A stretch of DNA of 64,000 nucleotides from Nitrososphaerota archaeon (GTDB lineage Archaea > Thermoproteota > Nitrososphaeria > Nitrososphaerales > Gagatemarchaeaceae). Under the pieces are notes generated by a model. It did not search any database. It was not told where the DNA came from and saw only the letters and a list, made by a program, of their open reading frames with translations. Positions 34,450-43,062 of the stretch are shown piece by piece (position 1 is the first letter of the stretch; each line of letters starts with the position of its first letter). The position numbers and the translations under genes are program-made. The stretch is taken from assembly GCA_028867035.1 (NCBI GenBank), contig JAGWHB010000002.1:24852-88851 (forward strand). The letters are read 5' to 3'.

Positions 34450-35850
34450 TTAACCTCGCCTGACTCGTTTCCAGCGCGGGCCGCCGGGCGTATCCTCGAC
34501 CGCGATCCCCGCCGCCAGGAGCCGGTCCCTTAGCTTGTCGGACTCGGCGAAGTCCCTCCGCCGCCTTGCATCTTCCCTCAGCTCTACGAGGTTTGCCAGC
34601 TCCGGGGGGAGCTTGTCTTCGCCGAACTCGAGCACCCAGAGGACAGAGTTCGCCTTTTCCAGGGCCTCGAGGATCTTCGACGCGCCTGCCCTGCCGACTG
34701 AGCTCGCATCGATCATCGTGTTGACTTCCTTTACGAATGTGAACAGGGCTGCGAGGGCCTTCGGAGTGTTGAGGTCGTCGTCCATGGCTGTTTCGAAGTC
34801 CGCGAGGAACGACCTTCCCGCGTCTGGGCCCTTCCTGCCCTCTCCCTCGATGGACCTCAGCCTTGCTATGAGCTCCTGAAGGCGCGCTCTCTGGGAACGG
34901 GCCTGCCCGAGCGCTCTGTCGGTCAGGTCCACGGGGTCCCTGTACTTCGAGGATATCAGGAACAGGCGGATGGTCATCGGCTCCCACCCCTGCTCCATGA
35001 GCTCCCGGAGGTTCACCATGTTCCCGGCGGACTTGTGCATCTCCTCCCCCCTGATGTTGAGGAGATCAGAGTGCAGCCAGTAGTTCACGAACTTCTTTCC
35101 CGTGGCCGCCTCGGACTGGGCGATCTCGTTCTCGTGGTGGGGGAACTTCAGGTCCATCCCTCCGGTGTGTATGTCGAACGAATCCCCGAGATACTTCATC
35201 GCCATGGCGGAGCATTCGATGCTCCAACCGGGGCGCCCCTTGCCCAGCTCAGTCTCCCAGTATACGTCCCCGTCGTCGGGGTCCCAGGCCTTCCAGAGCG
35301 CGAAGTCGGAAGCGGCTTTCTTCTCTTCGTAGTGGTCCTGCGACACCCTCCCCGCTTTCTTCTCGGCTCCGAGCTTCACCCCTGACAGCGCGCCGTAGTT
35401 CTTGAACTTCGACAGGTCGAAGTAGACGGAGCCGTCCTCGGCCCTGTACGCGTACCCCTTGGCGGTCAGCTTCTTGACCAGGGCCACCATTTCGCCGATG
35501 TTGTCGGTCGCCCGCGGATACAACTCCGCCGGCTCTACGCCGAGGCTCGCCAGGTCCTCCATGAACGCCTTCTCGTAGAACGCCGTCAGCTCAGCGCGCG
35601 ATTTCTTGGACTCCTTGATCCCGCGGATTATCCTGTCCTCGACGTCGGTGATGTTCTTGACCTGGAAGACCCTGTACCCTTTGAACTTCAGGTAACGCCG
35701 CAGGATGTCCTCGAATACGAATGTCCTGAAGTTCCCGATGTGGGCGTAGTTCCACACCGTGGGTCCGCAGGTGTACATCCTGACCTCCCCCTTCTTGATG
35801 GGCTCGAACTTCTGGAGCTTCCTGCCAAGGCTGTTGTAGAGCTTCAGCAT
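34450..35850 (-). CDS. cysS: Cysteinyl-tRNA synthetase
   Basis: The product is 466 residues. The class I signature is present as TCGPTVWNYAHIGNFRTFVF, with the zinc-binding Cys of CGPTV and zinc ligands in SIECSAMAMKYLG and KFPHHENEIAQSE. The KMSKS loop reads EEMHKSAGNMV, so the first Ser of KMSKS is replaced by His, a variant seen in some CysRS. The DALR-type C-terminal helical domain is complete. A TTTTTATTTG box lies about 28-35 nt upstream of ATG 35850. It charges the tRNA-Cys found at 43954. Confidence 0.95.
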   Translation of the reverse strand: MLKLYNSLGRKLQKFEPIKKGEVRMYTCGPTVWNYAHIGNFRTFVFEDILRRYLKFKGYRVFQVKNITDVEDRIIRGIKESKKSRAELTAFYEKAFMEDLASLGVEPAELYPRATDNIGEMVALVKKLTAKGYAYRAEDGSVYFDLSKFKNYGALSGVKLGAEKKAGRVSQDHYEEKKAASDFALWKAWDPDDGDVYWETELGKGRPGWSIECSAMAMKYLGDSFDIHTGGMDLKFPHHENEIAQSEAATGKKFVNYWLHSDLLNIRGEEMHKSAGNMVNLRELMEQGWEPMTIRLFLISSKYRDPVDLTDRALGQARSQRARLQELIARLRSIEGEGRKGPDAGRSFLADFETAMDDDLNTPKALAALFTFVKEVNTMIDASSVGRAGASKILEALEKANSVLWVLEFGEDKLPPELANLVELREDARRRRDFAESDKLRDRLLAAGIAVEDTPGGPRWKRVRRG

Positions 35851-35904
35851 GAGGGCGACTCAGCAGTCGTTGGGTTCAAATAAAAAGGAGCGGGAGAGAA
35901 AATC

Positions 35905-36057
35905 CTACTTGGTCAGCTTGCCGATCCTGAAGATCTGCTTGCCACAGGAGGCACAGATGCCCTTTATGGCGAAGCGGCCGTTCTTCAGTTTGATTTGCTT
36001 GGGATTCTTTATCTCCCGGTTCTTCTTTTTCTCGTAGACGCAGTATCCTGTTACCAC
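35905..36057 (-). CDS. DUF5679-like mini zinc-ribbon protein, 50 aa
   Basis: Starting at GTG 36057: VVTGYCVYEKKKNREIKNPK, then QIKLKNGRFAIKGICASCGK and QIFRIGKLTK. The order Y-C-x2-x...K-x-P...LKNGR-x-A-x-KG-x-C-x2-C-G-x-x-x-F-R-I-G is that of DUF5679 proteins. The second Cys of the first pair is replaced by Tyr (CVY instead of CVxC), so only three of four metal ligands remain. The protein is highly basic and may bind nucleic acid. A GCAAATATGG box lies about 28 nt upstream. Too short for many gene finders. Confidence 0.7.
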   Translation of the reverse strand: MVTGYCVYEKKKNREIKNPKQIKLKNGRFAIKGICASCGKQIFRIGKLTK

Positions 36058-36533
36058 TGCGAGTTTCCTCGGCCCCAATTCGCCATATTTGCTATATAAA
36101 CCCTCTTAACGGGGCTCAAATTGGGGTTTTTTTCAGCCGAATGTTGATTTGAAGGCGATTCAGGATTCCAATGGCTAGGCTCCGAGGTGGAGCGCCCTCT
36201 GATTCTTCAGGAATCGGCAGCGATTGAATGGCTCTACCGTCTTCAATTACTCAGATTCCAAATTGAAGGAAGCGCAACGAAGACCTTCAAGCAAAATCTC
36301 TTTGCTAACCTGCCAATTCGGCTGGGAATCGCAAGATTCTTGCTTCGTTGCCTGTCCGCAATCCTTCCGAATCACGGTGTTTTTCAGGAAGCGGGGTTCG
36401 TCACTGGGCACTTGGGTAAGGGCCTAGCTCCAAGACAGGGTCACAGAATTTCCCTCATACCTACCATCTTCAGCATGGGGATCTTCCTTGCACTTCAAAT
36501 ACTTCTCCTGTCTCCAGGAGACTTCGATCTAGG
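36058..36533. other. Lower-GC intergenic region upstream of the MDR gene; no secure gene
   Basis: The first 50 nt carry the DUF5679 promoter. A run of seven T (about 36127-36133) on the plus strand could end a transcript. A plus-strand frame 36187-36546 of 119 codons has no recognisable family and overlaps the MDR start; it is not called. CTTCAAATACTTC at about 36495-36507 is a TATA-like box 27-33 nt before the MDR TTG. G/C is visibly lower than in flanking genes. Confidence 0.35.
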
Positions 36534-37478
36534 TTGCGGGCCATAGAGCTGCGCGCCAGGGACGGAGTCGACAAACTGGAATTCGTTGAAGATGCACCAA
36601 AGCCCGTTCCTGGTCGGGGCGAGGTGCTGGTGAGAGTCTATGCGACCAGTGTCAGCCCGACTGAACTTGGCTGGTACTCGTCAATGAATTGGTCGAACGA
36701 GGACGGAACTCCCCGCGCATTCCCGATCGTTCCGGGTCACGATTTTTCCGGCGTCGTTGCGGAGATCGGGGAAGGCGTTGAGGGAATCAACACGGGAGAA
36801 GCGAAATACGGACTCCTGAGCTTTTATCGAAACGGCGCCGAAGCAGATTACGTCATCGCCCTTCCAAGAGAGATCGCTCCAAAACCCAGATCCCTGGGTC
36901 ACCTTGAAGCCGCCGCGGTCCCTCTTTCTGGCCTTACCGCGTGGCAGGCCTTGTTTGATCACGCAAATCTGACCAGCGGACAGTCCATCCTGATACTGGG
37001 CGCTTCAGGAGGTGTGGGTAGTTTTGCAGTTCAATTTGCAAGCTGGTCAGGCGCAGAGGTGATAGCAGCGACTTCAAAGCAGAACAATAGAGAATTTCTA
37101 TTGAACCTCGGAGCAAAGGAAGTTACGGGCTACTCTTCATTTCAGCATTTCTCGAAGAAGGTCGATGTGGTTTTGGATCTGGTGGGAGGGGACGTCCAGA
37201 ACAGCTCCTGGTCAACCATTCGGGCTGGCGGGATTTTCGTTTCCACAGTGGGAGGACCTCTGCCGCAGGAGAAGGCTGCCGCCGCAGGCGCAAAGGGACT
37301 ATTCTTCATCGTCACTCCAAATGGGAAAGAGCTCGCAAAGATTGCAGAATTGATCGACTCGGGAAAGGTAGTTTCACAGATTCAGAAAGTACTCCCTCTG
37401 AAGGACGCAAAGGCTGCTTTCGAAGAGGGATTGAGCGGCCACAACAGGGGAAAAACGGTCTTACAGGTTTCCAGCTGA
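36534..37478 (+). CDS. Zinc-independent MDR alcohol dehydrogenase/quinone oxidoreductase
   Basis: The product is 314 residues from TTG 36534. The N-terminal GroES-like domain shows VPGHDFSGVVAEIGEGVEG, and the nucleotide-binding domain shows ILILGASGGVGSFAVQFASW, the G-x-x-G-x-x-G NADPH motif. Structural and catalytic zinc cysteines are absent, so it belongs to the quinone oxidoreductase/enoyl-reductase branch. It probably reduces quinones or alpha,beta-unsaturated carbonyls with NADPH. Codons end in A or T far more often than in neighbouring genes, which suggests recent transfer. It stands alone. Confidence 0.88.
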   Translation: MRAIELRARDGVDKLEFVEDAPKPVPGRGEVLVRVYATSVSPTELGWYSSMNWSNEDGTPRAFPIVPGHDFSGVVAEIGEGVEGINTGEAKYGLLSFYRNGAEADYVIALPREIAPKPRSLGHLEAAAVPLSGLTAWQALFDHANLTSGQSILILGASGGVGSFAVQFASWSGAEVIAATSKQNNREFLLNLGAKEVTGYSSFQHFSKKVDVVLDLVGGDVQNSSWSTIRAGGIFVSTVGGPLPQEKAAAAGAKGLFFIVTPNGKELAKIAELIDSGKVVSQIQKVLPLKDAKAAFEEGLSGHNRGKTVLQVSS

Positions 37479-37717
37479 ATTGTATCTCTGGTGTTTTTAG
37501 TATCGGTGTTGACCCAAAATCATGATGCAGCCATTATTCAAAACGAGTGAACCCAGGGCTCTCGATAGCTCGCAGGAAGGGTCCCTCGTCGTCGCTCTCG
37601 CCGATTTGTTACCTAAAGACCCAGATTCTCACGTCCCATCGAATAGGTCTGAAACTACTCGCACCGGTTCCCGCACGTCCGAATAAATTATAGACCGACA
37701 GAAATGGGCTTCAGCAC

Positions 37718-38890
37718 TTGCTGAGCTCCGCCCAAAGGACGAAGGCCCTGGGTTCACTCATTTTCGCCAGGGTCATCTACGCTGTGAACTGGGTCAACGT
37801 CGGGGCCATATTCTATCTGATGGGGAGCGACCTTGGCGTAGGCATCTCCGGCCTCGGCACGGTGACGGCGACGTTCTATCTCGGGCTGGGGGTGATGCAG
37901 CTCCCCGGCGGCCTGCTCGCTGCAAAATGGGGACCCAAGCGCGTAGTGGTTATCGGGATCTTCCTGTCGTCGCTGTCGGTCCTTGGGACTTCGGTGTCGA
38001 CGTCCTTGGCGGAGGTGGCGGTCCTGAGGTTCCTCGTGGGTTGGGGCATGGCATTCGTGTTCGCGCCTGCGGTCATAATGGTCTCGGGCCTCCTACGGGG
38101 AGGGAAGTCAGGGATGGGGGTGGGGCTGCTCAATTCCGCCTTCGACGTCGGAGGGATGCTCGGGATATTCGGATGGGTGGTCATCGCCACGGTCACAGGT
38201 TGGAGGCCGAGCCTTATGCTCAGCGGGGGGATGGGGGTCCTCACCGGACTCCTCGTCGCTGTATTCACTCCGAGCGACAGGGACGGCGCGCTACCTAGGG
38301 TGGACCGAAGCTCGTTGCGCACCGTGATCTTCGACAAACAGCTGGTACTGCTGGGCCTTGGGACCATGGGGTTCGGCATCATCTACACCGAGGTCTCGGG
38401 ATTCATGACCCTGTACGGCGTGAACTTCCTCGGTGCGTCAGGGATCGTCTCCAGCCTGGTGGCCTCTCTGCTCACCGTGGTGCCCATCTTCACGGCGCTC
38501 TGGGGGGGCCGGGCCTTTGACTTCGCGTCGAGGCACAGGACGATAATGGTACTCTCGATGCTCGGGAGCGCGGGCGCACTTGCGCTCACAGCGTACCCCT
38601 CCCTCGCGGCGGCCGCGGTGAGTTCGGCGCTTGGAGGGATAATCATAGGGGTCGGGTACACCTTCGCGTTCGCAGGGGCCCGGGAGCTCAACAGGGCAGG
38701 GAAAGAGTACGAGAGCCTGGCTGTGGCATGGGTGAACAGCATCTCATTGACGGGGTCGGTCTTCCCCTCGATCTTCTTCTCGTATGTCGCCGAAAGCTTC
38801 GGCTACGGGGACGCCTGGCTATGGAGCGGCCTGCTGACCCTCGCGTTCGTGGTGCCCTTTGTGCTAATGGTGGAGAAGTGGCGGCGCTAG
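37718..38890 (+). CDS. Major facilitator superfamily transporter
   Basis: The product is 390 residues from TTG 37718, with an AATAAATTATAG box at 37682-37693. Twelve TM helices are predicted. The A-like motif between TM2 and TM3 is GGLLAAKWGPKRVVVIG, with a matching loop in the second half (GGRAFDFASRHRTIMV). No substrate-specific motif is visible. The end overlaps by 4 nt the stop of the convergent diiron protein. Family secure; transported compound unknown. The 239 bases between the MDR gene and this start hold only the promoter. Confidence 0.85.
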   Translation: MLSSAQRTKALGSLIFARVIYAVNWVNVGAIFYLMGSDLGVGISGLGTVTATFYLGLGVMQLPGGLLAAKWGPKRVVVIGIFLSSLSVLGTSVSTSLAEVAVLRFLVGWGMAFVFAPAVIMVSGLLRGGKSGMGVGLLNSAFDVGGMLGIFGWVVIATVTGWRPSLMLSGGMGVLTGLLVAVFTPSDRDGALPRVDRSSLRTVIFDKQLVLLGLGTMGFGIIYTEVSGFMTLYGVNFLGASGIVSSLVASLLTVVPIFTALWGGRAFDFASRHRTIMVLSMLGSAGALALTAYPSLAAAAVSSALGGIIIGVGYTFAFAGARELNRAGKEYESLAVAWVNSISLTGSVFPSIFFSYVAESFGYGDAWLWSGLLTLAFVVPFVLMVEKWRR

Positions 38891-39873
38891 AGGGGCGTTG
38901 CGATTATTTCGTCCCCCTTCTTCACGCTGACCTCCAGGCCGGCCAGGCCTATCTCCTTGATCTCGGGGACCGGAATGCCGAGCTCCTCTATCTTTGACCT
39001 GTGGCGTGTGATTGCCTTCATCCATGCTTCCGACCTGTCCTCCACCTTGGGGACGCCGAGACCTGACTTCGCGGCTATCTCTTCGAGCTTCTGGTCGTAC
39101 TCGAAGAAGTCCCCGGGGAGCTTCCAGAAGTCGTTCATGGGCTTGAAAAGGAGCGGGGACAGATAGATGAATCCATGCTTCAGCTGGCGGGAGATCATCG
39201 ACTTTTCTTCTTTGGACATCCGCTCGGCCAGCCGCTCGAGCATCGCCAAAGTCCCCGTAAGTTGGCGCGACTCGTCCCTGGTTATGTTCTTGAACGCGCC
39301 GGCGTAGACTTTGTTGGTCGAGCGCTCCCCCACCTCCTTGAATATCAGCTGGGCCCCAATTTCCGCGAAAAAGAAGCTGGAGAATATCAGCTCGAGGGGG
39401 TATTTCCCCCAGGCCTGGTTGAAGGCGCTCCAATAGCGGGCGCCGTTGTCGTAGAGTGCCATTATGTTGGCGTGCGCTTTCTCTTCGAGGGTTGTCTTGG
39501 GCTTGAACTTGTATGGGAAGTTGGGGCACACGCGCGAGCACGCCCTCCTGCAGACCTCGTCGTGCCTGCACTCGTCGAATGCCACCGCCGAGAGGAACTT
39601 CTTGGTGGGGTCCTCGAAGTTGTGCGTCGCGGCCTGGACCGCGGCCGAGCCGAAGGCCCCTATGCCCGACTTCTCGAAGAGGGCGAGTTTTGAGAGCCAG
39701 TATGCCTGGGCGACGGCCTCGTCCGAGGAGAAGTTCTTGGCGTCGCACGCCTCCCAGGGCAGGTCCACGGGGCTCCAGTTCTGGGGGAACCAGAGCTCGT
39801 AGGTCCTGAGGAGCGTCTCCGACACCACGTCCCAGTTTCCGGGGAAGACGTTGCCGGGGTCTTTCTCTTCCAA
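38887..39873 (-). CDS. Ferritin-like diiron protein (R2/AurF-like)
   Basis: The product is 328 residues, all-helical. Candidate iron ligands are Glu in LFEKSGIGAF, the E-x-x-H of FDECRHDEVC, Glu in FFFAEIGAQLIF and Glu in TRDESRQLTG. In the last motif the usual His of E-x-x-H is Gln. A further EEKAHANIM gives another E-x-x-H. The layout is that of ribonucleotide reductase R2-like and AurF-like oxygenases. No R1 subunit is near, so an oxidase/oxygenase or an O2-scavenging role is as likely as nucleotide reduction. It lies downstream of the cox operon on the same strand. Confidence 0.65.
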   Translation of the reverse strand: MEEKDPGNVFPGNWDVVSETLLRTYELWFPQNWSPVDLPWEACDAKNFSSDEAVAQAYWLSKLALFEKSGIGAFGSAAVQAATHNFEDPTKKFLSAVAFDECRHDEVCRRACSRVCPNFPYKFKPKTTLEEKAHANIMALYDNGARYWSAFNQAWGKYPLELIFSSFFFAEIGAQLIFKEVGERSTNKVYAGAFKNITRDESRQLTGTLAMLERLAERMSKEEKSMISRQLKHGFIYLSPLLFKPMNDFWKLPGDFFEYDQKLEEIAAKSGLGVPKVEDRSEAWMKAITRHRSKIEELGIPVPEIKEIGLAGLEVSVKKGDEIIATPL

Positions 39874-39932
39874 TCAGGGCGCCTCTGAATCCTTCGGACT
39901 CTCCATCTCTATTAAAGCAGTCGCCAATCGAG

Positions 39933-40409
39933 TCAGCTGGTGGTAGAAGTCTGGGAGACGACGACTATCGTCGCCCGCATCGTGGCGGGGTGGATCGAGC
40001 AGTAGTAGTGGTATGTGCCCGCGGCGGTGAACGAGTAGGTGAACGTGTCGCCGTGGGAGAGGACGGAGGAGCTGGCGATGGCCACGCTCGAGGAGCACAC
40101 CTGCCCCCCGCCCACGGGGCAGACCACCACGGTGTGGGGTATCGTGTCCTGGTTCGTCCACATGACCGTGCCGTTGACCCCTAGGATGACTGTGATGTTG
40201 ACCGGCGCGAAGTTGTTCACCGCGGCGTTGGAGGGCATGACAACCGACGCCTCCCCTGCTGTCGTGGACACCGAGTTGGTGATCTGAGGCTGAAGCTTGA
40301 AGATGAAGACACCGGCGAGGGCGGCGGCAAGGACCAGGCCGACCAGCCCGAGTCCCAGGATCATTCCGCGCGGCGGCCCGTAGTTCTCTTCTGTCTCCAA
40401 TGGTCTCAC
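39933..40409 (-). CDS. Membrane-anchored cupredoxin (plastocyanin/halocyanin-like)
   Basis: The product is 158 residues. One N-terminal TM helix (GMILGLGLVGLVLAAALAGV) anchors an extracytoplasmic blue-copper domain. Copper ligands are His in DTIPHTVVV and Cys, His and Met in HYYCSIHPATM, the C-x3-H-x3-M arrangement. A second Cys pair (CPVGGGQVC) may form a disulfide. Its start overlaps the subunit IV stop, so it is the last member of the cox operon and the likely electron donor to the CuA site in place of cytochrome c. Confidence 0.88.
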   Translation of the reverse strand: MRPLETEENYGPPRGMILGLGLVGLVLAAALAGVFIFKLQPQITNSVSTTAGEASVVMPSNAAVNNFAPVNITVILGVNGTVMWTNQDTIPHTVVVCPVGGGQVCSSSVAIASSSVLSHGDTFTYSFTAAGTYHYYCSIHPATMRATIVVVSQTSTTS

Positions 40410-40663
40410 CCGAGGGACGCCAGCATGGCGATCAGCAGTGCGGACAGGAACATTATGGGGATGAGCGAGAAGAGCCTGAGCGAGCCCGGCTCGTCCTTCA
40501 GCTGCATGTAGAACAGGACCACCGCCACCGCCTGGCTGGTGGCGAGGACCGTCGCCACCACTGCGACCGTGGCATAAACGTGGATCATGTAGAATGTCTC
40601 GACTTCTGCCAGGACGGCGACGACCATGTAGGCCCAGACTCCGAGCGCGACGGAAGTTCTCAT
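40406..40663 (-). CDS. Cytochrome oxidase subunit IV-like membrane protein
   Basis: The product is 85 residues from ATG 40663 with three TM helices: VALGVWAYMVVAVLAEVETF, VAVVATVLATSQAVAVVLFY and FSLIPIMFLSALLIAMLASL. The central MQLKDEP after TM2 is typical of prokaryotic subunit IV (COX4_pro/CyoD-like), which assists assembly of the CuB site. Position directly after the fused subunit I-III gene supports the call. Confidence 0.8.
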   Translation of the reverse strand: MRTSVALGVWAYMVVAVLAEVETFYMIHVYATVAVVATVLATSQAVAVVLFYMQLKDEPGSLRLFSLIPIMFLSALLIAMLASLG

Positions 40664-40674
40664 GCCAAAGCCTT

Positions 40675-43062
40675 CTAGAGAAGGTAGAAGAGGGGGAAGA
40701 CGAAGCACCATACGATGTCCACGAAGGCCCAGTAGAGCCCGAAGTTCTCGATGGCCTCGTGCGACTCTTTGGTGTAGGCCCCTCCTGTTGTTTTCTTCAT
40801 CAGGTAGACCATCATGAGCAGGCCGGCAGTCACGTGGGCCCCGTGGAGGCCGACTATGACGTAGTAGGCGCTGGCGGCGAGGGACATCGTGGGGGAGCCG
40901 AGGATGAAGCCGCTCCCTCCGAGGTTTGTCCACTCCGAGACTTTGATCCCCATGAACACCGAGCCGAGCACGAAAGTCGCGGCCAGCCAGGTCAGCATTC
41001 GCCTCTGGTCCCCGCTCCTGATCGCCTGGATCGCCAGGAACATTGTGAGCCCGCTGGTGACAAGGATGAGGGTGTTGACCGTCCCCAGAGGGATGTCATG
41101 GACGGAACCGGCCAGGGGCCAGGATGGAGCCGCGGCGCGGATGAAGATGTAGGCGCCAAGGAAGCTGCCGAAGAGCACTACCTCGGACGAGAGGAAGACC
41201 CACATTCCCAGCTTCAGCTTCGGCACCGCCGAGAACGGCCACCTGTCCCCCTCCTCCTCCGGCGGGACGACGAATTTGTCGTGGAGGTCGTCCTTGGCCC
41301 AGCCCCAGAAGGAGTAGACTACGACGAGGCCCCCCACCACCATGAGCCCGAGGCCGGTGAACGCGGGCCAGAAGGCGGCCCCCGCGAGGAAGACCATGGC
41401 ACCCAAGGAGAGCTCGAGGGGGCGCGAGCTGAGGTGAGCGTGATGAGCGTCGGGACCGGCAGCGGCGGGTGAGGCGTGGGTGTCAGCGGCTGTCGCGAGC
41501 TGGCCTATCCAGCCCCCGGAAGGCACTGAAGTGGAAGATTGGGATGCAGGGGACATGCCCTCGGCGTGGGAGGTCCACTCTAGGTCCGGGGAGCCCCAGG
41601 GGTTCGTCGGGGCGGTCGGTCCGCGGTACCACGTGTGGATGACGTTGTAGGCGAGGAGGATCTGGGCGAAGGCGAACACGAAGGCGCCGACGGACGCGAG
41701 GCCGTTGAGTACGGCCCAGTCCCCCACGTTGGGGTAGGTGAATATCCTCCTCGGCATGTCATAGAGGAGGTTCATCGGGAAGTAGAGCACGTTGAATCCG
41801 ATGAAGGATATCACGAAGTGGAGCTGGCCGAGCTTCTCGTTGTACATCTTCCCGGTCATCTTCGGGAGCCAGTAGTAGATGCCGGCGATTATGCCGAATA
41901 TGGCGGCGCCGACCATCACGTAGTGGAAGTGGGAGACGACGAAGTACGACCCCCTGAACACCCTGTCGAGGACGGGGGAAGACAGGAAGACCCCGGTGAT
42001 GCCGCCGATGATGAACAGGACGACCCCGCCGAGGGCGAAGAGCATGGGGGTGGCGAACTTCACACGCCCCCTGATCAGAGACTCCACGAACGAGAGTGTG
42101 ATGACGTCGAAGGGTATCGAAATGGCTATGGTCGCAACGCTGAACGCGCCCTGCAATGCGACGGGGATCCCGGTGAGGAACATGTGGTGCATCCACACCC
42201 CGAAGCTCAGCGGGATGACGACGAGGCCCGTGGCGACGAGGATGGCGTTCTTGGCGGCGAGCGGACGTCCGGTGAACTGGGGGAGTACGTTAGCGATTAT
42301 GCCGAACCCGGGGAGGAGGACGATGTACACCTCCGGGTGGCCGAAGAACCAGAACAGGTTGTCCCAGAGGATCGAAGGCTGGATTCCCGTCGAAGTGAAG
42401 AAGGTGGTGCCAACGATCCTGTCGGCGGATTCGAGGGCGAAGGCGGCGATCAGCGTCGGGAAGGCGAAGAGCATGGCGATTATGGTGAAGAGCATGAACC
42501 AGGTGAACATGGGGAGCTTCGACAGGGTGAGGCCGGGGGCCCTGAGCCAGATTATCGAAGTCATGAAATTGACGCTGCCGAGGGTGACGGAGGCGGCGAG
42601 GAGGACCATCCCCAGGTAGGCCAGGGTGGGGCCGGTCCCCTGGGACAAGACGGCGAGGGGCTGGTAGGTGGTCCAGCCTGCGCTTGCCGAACCTCCGGGG
42701 ACAAGGAAGCTGAGGACTGCGAGGACCCCGCCGGCGAGGTAGAGCCAGTAGCTCATCGCGTTGAGCCGAGGGAACGCCAGGTCCTTGGCCCCGATCTGAA
42801 GCGGGATGAAGTAGTTGCCCAGCCCGAGGGCTATGGGGGAGAGGAACCAGAATATCATTATGAGGCCGTGCATGGTCACGGCCTGGTCATAGTAGAAAGC
42901 GGAGAGGAAGTTATTGTTGGGGACTGAGAGCTGGACCCTCATCAGGAGCGCCAGGACAGCGCCTATGATTCCGAAGTAGCAAGAGGTGAAGAAGTAGAGG
43001 AGCCCTACGTCCTTGTGGTTGGTGGTGAACAGCCAGCGCTTCAGCCAGTCCTGGGCGTTCAT
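40675..43062 (-). CDS. coxAC: Heme-copper oxidase, fused subunits I and III (A1-type)
   Basis: The product is about 795 residues from ATG 43062. Subunit I covers residues about 1-530 with the heme ligand in TMHGLIM, CuB ligands in FFGHPEVYIV and MHHMF, and heme ligands in VSHFHYVMVG. The GHPEV Glu, D-channel Asp (GAKDLAFPRLN) and Asn (LGNYFIP) are present, defining an A1-type oxygen reductase. A Ser/Pro/His-rich linker (about 535-585) joins subunit III, recognisable by FLSSEVVLFGSFLGAYIF and HGAHVTAGLLM. It reduces O2 to water and pumps protons. It overlaps coxB by ATGA. Confidence 0.95.
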   Translation of the reverse strand: MNAQDWLKRWLFTTNHKDVGLLYFFTSCYFGIIGAVLALLMRVQLSVPNNNFLSAFYYDQAVTMHGLIMIFWFLSPIALGLGNYFIPLQIGAKDLAFPRLNAMSYWLYLAGGVLAVLSFLVPGGSASAGWTTYQPLAVLSQGTGPTLAYLGMVLLAASVTLGSVNFMTSIIWLRAPGLTLSKLPMFTWFMLFTIIAMLFAFPTLIAAFALESADRIVGTTFFTSTGIQPSILWDNLFWFFGHPEVYIVLLPGFGIIANVLPQFTGRPLAAKNAILVATGLVVIPLSFGVWMHHMFLTGIPVALQGAFSVATIAISIPFDVITLSFVESLIRGRVKFATPMLFALGGVVLFIIGGITGVFLSSPVLDRVFRGSYFVVSHFHYVMVGAAIFGIIAGIYYWLPKMTGKMYNEKLGQLHFVISFIGFNVLYFPMNLLYDMPRRIFTYPNVGDWAVLNGLASVGAFVFAFAQILLAYNVIHTWYRGPTAPTNPWGSPDLEWTSHAEGMSPASQSSTSVPSGGWIGQLATAADTHASPAAAGPDAHHAHLSSRPLELSLGAMVFLAGAAFWPAFTGLGLMVVGGLVVVYSFWGWAKDDLHDKFVVPPEEEGDRWPFSAVPKLKLGMWVFLSSEVVLFGSFLGAYIFIRAAAPSWPLAGSVHDIPLGTVNTLILVTSGLTMFLAIQAIRSGDQRRMLTWLAATFVLGSVFMGIKVSEWTNLGGSGFILGSPTMSLAASAYYVIVGLHGAHVTAGLLMMVYLMKKTTGGAYTKESHEAIENFGLYWAFVDIVWCFVFPLFYLL

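Noticed and set aside
36187-36546. 119-codon plus-strand ORF before the MDR gene
   Set aside because: No family resemblance, poor start context and overlap with the MDR start; more likely intergenic.
41635-42927. 430-codon plus-strand ORF opposite coxAC
   Set aside because: Shadow frame rich in Glu, Gly and Asp, produced by the reverse of hydrophobic codons; the minus strand encodes the oxidase.
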